Origin: Gammaproteobacteria bacterium
Lineage (GTDB): Bacteria; Pseudomonadota; Gammaproteobacteria; Pseudomonadales; UBA7434
NCBI GenBank assembly: GCA_024280785.1
Contig: JAJRPK010000370.1
Location: 1-19,387, forward strand
DNA: 19,387 nt
Direction: 5' to 3'
The stretch's first letter is position 1; every line of letters starts with the position of its first letter. Shown here piece by piece: positions 7,158 through 12,981 of this stretch. The position numbers and the translations under genes were made by a program. The notes beneath the pieces are model-generated. The model was not told the origin of the DNA. It ran no database searches and worked only from the letters and a program-made list of their open reading frames with translations.

Positions 7158-8324
7158 TTGGAATTTGTATTTACCGAAGAACAGGAAATGATTCGCGAAT
7201 CCGCGGCGGGTTTTCTGAGCGATGTGTCAAACAGCGAAGCGATTAGAACCGCTATGGTTACCGAGTCAGGTTACGATGCCGATTTGTGGCAGCGAATTTG
7301 TGCAGAGATGTATTGGCAGGCTATCCATATTCCCGAGGAATACGGCGGTATGGGCTTAGGTTATGTAGAACTCGCCGCATTATTAGAGCAAATGGGTAAG
7401 CATCTTTTGTGCTCTCCCTATTTTTCTACTGTATGCCTTGGCGTAAATGCAATACTGATCGCAGGAACTGAACAACAAAAACAGCAGTGGCTACCAAAAA
7501 TTGCCGAAAAAGGATTAACGGCAACGTTAGCCTATACAGGTACAAATGGGCGCTGGGATGCGTCAGCAGTAGAAGCAACTTACACCGCTAACGATAAAGG
7601 TTATATTCTCAATGGTCGTTTGCGCTTTGTTCCCGATGGTCATACCGCAGAATTATTAGTAGTTGCCGCAAGAGTAGAAGGCAGTAGCGGTGAAGAGGGA
7701 ATTAGCTTGTTTGTTTTACCCTCTAATACATCGGGAATAAGCCGCCAATGGTTAGCGACTATGGACCAAACGCGCAAACAAGCTGAAATTGTTTTAAGCG
7801 ATGTCGTACTAAGCGCCGATGCGGTGATGGAAAATGCGGAGAAGGCTTGGCCGCAATTAGCCACCATTATTCAGTTAGCGCAAGTATCTATAGCGGCTGA
7901 ACAATTAGGCGGTGCTGAGCAAGCTTTGGATATGGCGGTAGCATACACGCAGGAACGAGAACAGTTTGGTCGGACTATCGCTAGTTATCAAGCGATTAAG
8001 CACAAAGCGGCCGATATGTTATTGAAGGTAGAGGTGTCTCGCTCGGCAGTTTATTACGCAGCTTGCGTTGCTCAGGAATGTTTGGCAGAAGATGGCGATA
8101 AAGAGTTTGCTGCCGAGCTAATGGAAGCGTCAAGTATGGCCAAAGCTTATTGTTCTGACACATTCTTTTTTAATGCAGGCACCAGTATTCAGCTATTTGG
8201 TGGTGTAGGTTTTACTTGGGAGTATGACTGCCATTTATACTTCAAGCGAGCAAAGTCTACAGAAACGTTTTTAGGCAATAGCAGCTATCACCGCGAGTTG
8301 ATTGCGGCTTGTTTGTTGGATTAA
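7158..8324 (+). CDS. Acyl-CoA dehydrogenase, small/beta-type subunit of a second pair
   Basis: A 388-residue acyl-CoA dehydrogenase-fold protein starting at TTG, with GAGG at 7145-7148 as ribosome-binding site. The MEFVFTEEQ start fits the family. It retains EREQFG (residues 266-271, FAD contact) and the C-terminal GFTWEYD block (351-357) that the paralogue at 2716 loses to a stop. The central SEP-GSD flavin/substrate loop typical of the larger partner is weak or absent. This split of motifs is what is seen in the beta-type subunits of heterotetrameric steroid dehydrogenases of the FadE26-FadE34 kind. Its partner should be the gene at 8457. It may also substitute for the broken 2716 gene, but that is inference. 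The upstream element separates it from the SDR. Confidence 0.82.
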   Translation: MEFVFTEEQEMIRESAAGFLSDVSNSEAIRTAMVTESGYDADLWQRICAEMYWQAIHIPEEYGGMGLGYVELAALLEQMGKHLLCSPYFSTVCLGVNAILIAGTEQQKQQWLPKIAEKGLTATLAYTGTNGRWDASAVEATYTANDKGYILNGRLRFVPDGHTAELLVVAARVEGSSGEEGISLFVLPSNTSGISRQWLATMDQTRKQAEIVLSDVVLSADAVMENAEKAWPQLATIIQLAQVSIAAEQLGGAEQALDMAVAYTQEREQFGRTIASYQAIKHKAADMLLKVEVSRSAVYYAACVAQECLAEDGDKEFAAELMEASSMAKAYCSDTFFFNAGTSIQLFGGVGFTWEYDCHLYFKRAKSTETFLGNSSYHRELIAACLLD

Positions 8325-8372
8325 CCGAATTAATACAGAGTAAGCACAGTACTTATTTCTACTAGCTTAGGA

Positions 8373-8400
8373 GCACTCGTTACGGAACACTAGTTGCGGA
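8373..8400 (+). repeat. Degenerate 14-bp direct repeat in the spacer between the dehydrogenase pair
   Basis: Two adjacent 14-bp units at 8373-8386 and 8387-8400 agree at 11 of 14 positions. A third, poorly matching unit may follow. The period equals that of the repeats at 4984-5025, but the sequences differ. Confidence 0.45.
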
Positions 8401-8456
8401 ATAACAGTTATTGTTAATCACAGAGATATTAGTAGATTTTGTTAGAGGTCTAGTGA

Positions 8457-9650
8457 ATGAGATTAAAGTTTAGCGAAGCGGATGAAAAGTTTCGTGCCGA
8501 AATTGCCGCTTGGCTCAAAGAGAACCTTGGTGGTGAATTTGAAAAGATTCGCTTTCGTGGTGGTCCAGGTGACGAACACATGTATTCGTCTGAGCGTCTG
8601 GCGTGGGAAAAAAAACTCGCCGAAGGGGGTTGGACTTGTATTGGATGGCCTCTTGAAGCCGGTGGTCGTGGTGCCAGCATTGAACAGCAAGTGATTTTTC
8701 ATGAGGAATATGCTCGAGCCGGAGGGCCTGGGCGTATGGGGCATATCGGTGAAGGTCTAGCAGGCCCCACTATCAATGCGTTTGGAACCGAAGAACAAAA
8801 GAAAAAATATTTGCCCGCTATTGTGAGTGGTAGTGAACTCTGGTGTCAGGGTTACTCCGAACCATCAGCGGGCTCAGATATGGCCAATGTTAAAACTAAA
8901 GCGGTGTGGGACGAGAGTTTGGCAGACGGAGCTGGCCGGTGGAAAATTAGCGGTCAAAAGGTCTGGACTTCGCTAGCGCACGAAGCGGACTGGTGTTTTG
9001 TTATTGCCCGCAGTGAGCCTGAGTCAAAACGTCATAAAGGATTGGGCTTCTTTTTGGTTAAAATGGATCAACCTGGAGTTGAAGTCAGGCCTATAGAGCA
9101 ACTAACAGGAACATCGGAATTTAATGAAGTCTTCTTCGACGATGCTGTGGCTGAAGATATTATCGGCGCACCTGGGGAAGGCTGGAAAGTAGCAATGGCT
9201 TTACTGGGTTTTGAACGCGGAGTTTCAACACTGGGGCAACAAATGTTGTTTCAAAATGAGTTGAGTCAGATTATAGCCATCGCAAAAGAAAATGGTGCAA
9301 GTCGAGACCCCGTATTAAGGCAACGAATTGCCGAAGCACATACCGGGTTGCGTTTAATGCGTTATAACGCTATGCGCATGTTGTCCGACACATCGGGCGA
9401 CAGTGTTGATAAATCAGTATTGGTATATAAGTTACATTGGGCGAGTTGGCATCGAAATCTGGGTAAGTTGGCGATGGATGTGCTGGGGCCAGAATCAGAA
9501 ATTTGCGAACAGGCACCTTATGATTTAACCCGGCTGCAATCAATGTATCTTTTTACTCGCTCCGACACAATTTATGGTGGGACTAATCAAATCCAACGAA
9601 ATATTATTGCCGAGCGTGGATTGGGTATGCCGCGAGAAGCTAAGGGTTAG
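8457..9650 (+). CDS. Acyl-CoA dehydrogenase, large/alpha-type subunit of a second pair
   Basis: A 397-residue acyl-CoA dehydrogenase starting at ATG 8457 with AGAGG at 8444-8448 upstream. It has the WCQGYSEPSAGSDMA loop (near residue 130), GQKVWTS (near 163), and a C-terminal YGGTNQIQRNIIAERGLGMPR. Gly374 sits where MCAD-like enzymes carry the catalytic glutamate, as in the FadE31-type gene at 1532 (Ala370). This again suggests that catalysis depends on the heteromeric partner, here the protein at 7158. It is most likely a side-chain or ring dehydrogenase for a CoA-bound steroid intermediate. Which mycobacterial FadE it corresponds to cannot be decided by eye. Confidence 0.85.
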   Translation: MRLKFSEADEKFRAEIAAWLKENLGGEFEKIRFRGGPGDEHMYSSERLAWEKKLAEGGWTCIGWPLEAGGRGASIEQQVIFHEEYARAGGPGRMGHIGEGLAGPTINAFGTEEQKKKYLPAIVSGSELWCQGYSEPSAGSDMANVKTKAVWDESLADGAGRWKISGQKVWTSLAHEADWCFVIARSEPESKRHKGLGFFLVKMDQPGVEVRPIEQLTGTSEFNEVFFDDAVAEDIIGAPGEGWKVAMALLGFERGVSTLGQQMLFQNELSQIIAIAKENGASRDPVLRQRIAEAHTGLRLMRYNAMRMLSDTSGDSVDKSVLVYKLHWASWHRNLGKLAMDVLGPESEICEQAPYDLTRLQSMYLFTRSDTIYGGTNQIQRNIIAERGLGMPREAKG

Positions 9651-9733
9651 GCAGTAAAACAAATATTATCGAATTTAATTATTTTCATATAAAAGAGCTC
9701 GTTCGGCGGGTCAACGAAAATTAGGAGAATATT

Positions 9734-10519
9734 TTGAGTCAAGAAATTCCAGCGTACGTTCAAGGGCATAATCTGTTAGCCGGTAAGACCGTGTTGGTGA
9801 CAGCCGCAGCAGGTGCGGGCATTGGTTTTGCGGCCGCAAAAAGGGCCGCAGAAGAAGGGGCCAGGGCATTATTTATCGCTGATATCCACGAGGGTCGATT
9901 GGCTAAATCGGCGGATAAGCTTGAAGAAGAAACCGGCTTACGTCCTCACACGCAGCTATGTAATGTGACTAACGAAGACGATGTTCAGTCGCTTATCAAT
10001 ACGGCCGTCGAAAAAATGGGTCATATCGATGTACTGATTAATAATGCGGGATTAGGGGGTTCCAAAATCTTGGTAGAGATGGAAGACGCAGAGTGGGATC
10101 GAGTGATTGATGTCACGCTAAACGGCACTATGAGAATGACTAGGGCAGCTCTCAGACACATGCAGCCACGTGGTAAGGGTGTTATTGTTAACAACGCCTC
10201 GGTTATTGGCTGGCGTGCACAAACCGAGCAATGCCATTACGCAGCAGCAAAAGCGGGTGTTATGGCTTTGACTCGTTGTTCAGCGTTAGAGGCGGCAGAA
10301 TTTGGTGTGCGGATTAACGCGGTCTCTCCTAGTATTGCGGTGCACGAGTTTTTAAAGAAAACCACATCAGAAGAGTTGCTTCATCAATTGGTAAAAGACG
10401 AAGCCTTTGGTCGTGGAGCTGAAGTTTGGGAAGTAGCCAACGTTATGATGTTTCTTGCTAGCGATTATTCTTCGTATATGACGGGCGAAATTGTTAGCTG
10501 TTCATCTCAGCGGAGTTAA
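9734..10519 (+). CDS. ipdF: IpdF-like SDR dehydrogenase of HIP degradation
   Basis: A 261-residue SDR starting with TTG, preceded by AGGAGA at 9723-9728. It resembles mycobacterial IpdF (Rv3559c) from end to end, including the unusual cofactor motif TAAAGAGIG (residues 23-31, Ala replacing the first Gly), NNAGLGG, NNASVIGWRAQ, HYAAAKAGVMALTRCSA and the final FLASDYSSYMTGE. The catalytic residues are Ser156, Tyr169 and Lys173. In M. tuberculosis, IpdF interconverts the 5-hydroxy and 5-oxo groups of the CoA-activated HIP intermediate. The strong match makes this one of the best-supported functional calls here. It lies 83 bp after the dehydrogenase pair and is probably co-transcribed with it. 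Confidence 0.92.
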   Translation: MSQEIPAYVQGHNLLAGKTVLVTAAAGAGIGFAAAKRAAEEGARALFIADIHEGRLAKSADKLEEETGLRPHTQLCNVTNEDDVQSLINTAVEKMGHIDVLINNAGLGGSKILVEMEDAEWDRVIDVTLNGTMRMTRAALRHMQPRGKGVIVNNASVIGWRAQTEQCHYAAAKAGVMALTRCSALEAAEFGVRINAVSPSIAVHEFLKKTTSEELLHQLVKDEAFGRGAEVWEVANVMMFLASDYSSYMTGEIVSCSSQRS

Positions 10520-10620
10520 ATATATAGAAATCAGGTTTTAAAAGGATTTTAATAAGTTAGGGCCTGATGATGCTTGAAATAGGATCATACTGAAAACTGA
10601 CTAATACTGGATATAGTAAT

Positions 10621-10740
10621 AAGGCATTTGAAAAGAATAGCCTTTATTTCAAGACCGTTGCTGGCAAGGATGCCAGCGTCGAACTATAGAGACATATTTA
10701 TGTGTGTCCTGAAATAAAGGGTATTCTTTTCAAGTGCCTT
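10621..10740. repeat. 120-bp long inverted repeat with a core shared with the 6896-7064 element
   Basis: The left arm 10621-10651 and right arm 10710-10740 pair at 29 of 31 positions; one mismatch would be a G-U pair in RNA. The centre contains a small hairpin (GCTGGCA at 10660-10666 pairing with TGCCAGC at 10671-10677), followed by GA-CTA and TATTTA motifs that align with the centre of the 6896-7064 element. The outer tips (GGCATTTG and CAAGTGCC) are also reminiscent of that element's ends. A six-base TAGTAA occurs on both sides (10614-10619 and 10743-10748), offset from the tips by 3 and 4 nt, exactly as in the first element. This is too short to prove a duplication. The structure could act as a bidirectional terminator or RNA-stabilising hairpin between ipdF and the thiolase. 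Confidence 0.75.
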
Positions 10741-10786
10741 GGTAGTAAATTGATACATCGAATTATTATTTATTGAGGAAAGTAGA

Positions 10787-11989
10787 ATGCGCGAAGCCGT
10801 AATCGTTTCAACAGCAAGAACAGCGTTAGCAAAGTCATTTCGAGGGGGCTTTAACGACACAGAAGCTCCAGCGATGGGCGGGCATTGCGTTCGCGCTGTG
10901 ATTGAAAAAGCGGGTATCGATCCTGCGATGGTCGATGACTGTATTTTTGGTGCAGCTGCACAACAGGGAACCCAGTCTTATAATCTGGGCCGCCTTTGTG
11001 CACGTGTTGGCGGTTTACCTGAAACTACGGCAGGCATGGCGATAGAGCGCCAGTGTTCTTCGGGCTTAATGTCGATTGCCACGGCAGCAAAAAGTATTAT
11101 GTGTAACGAATACGATGTAGCGGTAGCCGGTGGAGTAGAGTCTATTTCACTAACTCAAAATAAGCACAAAAATACTTATCGCAGCCAATCGAAAGCAGTA
11201 TTAAATGTAGAGCCTGAAGCCTATATTCCGATGTTAGAAACGGCCGAGATTGTATCAGAGCGTTACAATATTTCGCGTGAAGCACAAGACGAATATAGTC
11301 TGCAAAGCCAACAACGAACCGCTGCGGCACAAGAAAAAGGTTTGTTTGATGATGAGATCGTCGCTATGAATGCGACTAAGTCTGTATTCAATAAAGAAAC
11401 TAAAGAAGTCACCTTCGAAGATGTGGTTGTGGGTAAAGACGAGTGTAATCGTCCGACTACAACACTGGAAGGTCTTCAGTCATTAAACCCTGTTTGGAAA
11501 GACGGCAATTGGGTCAAAGAAGGTCGCTTTATCACCGCCGGCAACTCTTCGCAGCTTTCTGATGGCGCCTCGGCCTCATTGATAATGGAAGCGTCTATGG
11601 CTGAAAAACAAGGTTTAAGTCCGCTGGGGTTTTATCGTGGTTTGGCGGTTGCGGGCTGTAAGTCAGATGAAATGGGAATCGGCCCTGTCTTCGCCATTCC
11701 CAAGTTGTTAGATCGCCACGGTTTGTCCGTAACGGATATTGGCGTTTGGGAGCTTAATGAAGCGTTCGCCTGCCAGGTGATTTACTGTCGCGATCAACTT
11801 GGCATTGATAATGATAAGCTCAATATCAATGGTGGAGCGATTTCGATCGGGCATCCTTTTGGTATGAGTGGTGCTCGAATGGTTGGGCATGCATTGTTAG
11901 AAGGAAAGCGCCGAGGGGAAAAATATGTAGTCGTCACCATGTGTATTGGCGGTGGAATGGGAGCTGCCGGCTTGTTTGAAGTGGCTTAA
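10787..11989 (+). CDS. Acetyl-CoA acetyltransferase-family thiolase
   Basis: A 400-residue thiolase with a complete catalytic set: Cys90 in ERQCSSG, the NEAFA loop, His356 in GHPFGMSG and Cys386 in TMCIGGGMGA. It has the C-terminal GGGMGAAGLFE typical of degradative and biosynthetic acetyl-CoA acyltransferases. It is clearly distinct from the FadA6-like enzyme at 3806, whose CEGGG and DRQCGSSQQ motifs it lacks. It probably cleaves a second beta-ketoacyl-CoA in the pathway or a downstream acyl-CoA product. The ATG is preceded by GAGGAAAG at 10776-10783. It is the last gene of the catabolic block, with tandem terminators just downstream. Confidence 0.87.
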   Translation: MREAVIVSTARTALAKSFRGGFNDTEAPAMGGHCVRAVIEKAGIDPAMVDDCIFGAAAQQGTQSYNLGRLCARVGGLPETTAGMAIERQCSSGLMSIATAAKSIMCNEYDVAVAGGVESISLTQNKHKNTYRSQSKAVLNVEPEAYIPMLETAEIVSERYNISREAQDEYSLQSQQRTAAAQEKGLFDDEIVAMNATKSVFNKETKEVTFEDVVVGKDECNRPTTTLEGLQSLNPVWKDGNWVKEGRFITAGNSSQLSDGASASLIMEASMAEKQGLSPLGFYRGLAVAGCKSDEMGIGPVFAIPKLLDRHGLSVTDIGVWELNEAFACQVIYCRDQLGIDNDKLNINGGAISIGHPFGMSGARMVGHALLEGKRRGEKYVVVTMCIGGGMGAAGLFEVA

Positions 11990-12010
11990 TGGCGGATTTT
12001 TTCTATATGA

Positions 12011-12034
12011 AGACCGGCATTTGCCGGTCTTTTA
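12011..12034 (+). terminator. Intrinsic terminator 1 after the second thiolase
   Basis: AGACCGGC at 12011-12018 pairs with GCCGGTCT at 12023-12030 around a 4-base loop, followed by a T run (12030-12033). It lies 21 bp after the thiolase stop. The GC-rich stem and T tract fit Rho-independent termination. Confidence 0.8.
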
Positions 12035-12041
12035 GTTTAGG

Positions 12042-12079
12042 CTGGCAGCTCAAATAAGTTGAGCTGCCAGTATTTTTTT
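12042..12079 (+). terminator. Intrinsic terminator 2, in tandem with the first
   Basis: A perfect 12-bp stem (12042-12053 with 12059-12070) and a 5-base loop are followed by TATTTTTTT. This is a strong terminator placed directly behind the first. The pair marks the end of the catabolic transcription unit. Confidence 0.88.
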
Positions 12080-12080
12080 A

Positions 12081-12108
12081 TTGTCAACGTCTTGGTAGTA
12101 AGTATTTA
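12081..12108 (+). promoter_or_regulatory. Candidate sigma-70 promoter for the djlA-like gene
   Basis: TTGTCA at 12081-12086 and TATTTA at 12103-12108 are spaced by 16 bp. They lie immediately after the tandem terminators and about 50 bp before the TTG start at 12161. Position and motif quality are reasonable, but there is no independent evidence. Confidence 0.35.
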
Positions 12109-12160
12109 AAGCGAAGTTTTATTTTATATAGTGAAGGAAATTAAAGGTAGGTAATAAATT

Positions 12161-12940
12161 TTGGCAAAGCTTATTGGCGCGTTGTTAGGTTTTTTATTTT
12201 TTGGTGGCTTTTTTGGGGCGCTACTGGGCTACTTTGTGGGTGGTTTTTTTGGTCGCGGTTTACAGAGTAATTTACAAGATAGTTATACACTACATGCTCA
12301 GAGCGCCGATATCTTTTTTGAAACTACATTTTCGTTGATGGGGCACATGGCTAAGGCCGATGGCCGAGTTAGCGAAGACGAAATTGCACAAGCTGAAGCG
12401 TTAATGGCCCGAATGGGTATGGACGAAAGTAAGCGGAAAGAAGCAATTTACTTATTCAAAGAGGGGACTGGCGCAGACTATGATATGCAGGCTACGTTAT
12501 CCCGATTTGTCGCTGCATCCAGATTTCGCGGGGATCTAAAACGAAACCTGATCATGTTTTTGGTAGAGATCGCGATCGCTGATGGTGAGATCCATATCAA
12601 TGAAGAAGATATGCTCCGGCGTGTAGCAAACGCAATCAATATAGATGCAGACAGCTTTGAAAAGATGCTTGAGATGCTCAAAGCACAGCGAACCTTTGGC
12701 GGTGGAGCCGCAGGCCGCGCCAGTACCGCCGATGAATTAGCTAATGCTTACCAAGCTTTAGGTGTCGTCTCAACGGCTTCTGATAAAGATATCAAGAAAG
12801 CCTATCGAAAATTGATGAGTCAGTATCACCCCGATAAAATGATCGCCAAGGGCGTGCCCGAAGATATGTTAGCGATGGCAACAGAAAAGACACAAGAAAT
12901 TCAGTCAGCTTACGAAGTGATAAAAAATTCTAGAAAATAG
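12161..12940 (+). CDS. djlA: DjlA-like membrane-anchored J-domain co-chaperone
   Basis: A 259-residue protein starting at TTG, with AGGTAGG at 12145-12151 as ribosome-binding site. A Gly/Phe-rich hydrophobic segment (about residues 5-34) resembles the single N-terminal membrane anchor of DjlA. It is followed by a TerB-type helical domain (about 50-155, with ADGRVSEDE and IADGEIHINEED acidic motifs). A short linker leads to a C-terminal J domain (about 195-259) carrying HPD at 223-225, which stimulates DnaK. E. coli DjlA has the same three-part layout and length. DjlA acts at the inner membrane as a DnaK partner in envelope stress responses. The next gene encodes an exported lipoprotein and starts 41 bp downstream, so the two may share a transcript. 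Confidence 0.88.
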   Translation: MAKLIGALLGFLFFGGFFGALLGYFVGGFFGRGLQSNLQDSYTLHAQSADIFFETTFSLMGHMAKADGRVSEDEIAQAEALMARMGMDESKRKEAIYLFKEGTGADYDMQATLSRFVAASRFRGDLKRNLIMFLVEIAIADGEIHINEEDMLRRVANAINIDADSFEKMLEMLKAQRTFGGGAAGRASTADELANAYQALGVVSTASDKDIKKAYRKLMSQYHPDKMIAKGVPEDMLAMATEKTQEIQSAYEVIKNSRK

Positions 12941-12981
12941 TCACTACGTGAATACATTTTTATAAAAATAGGACCCAGAAT

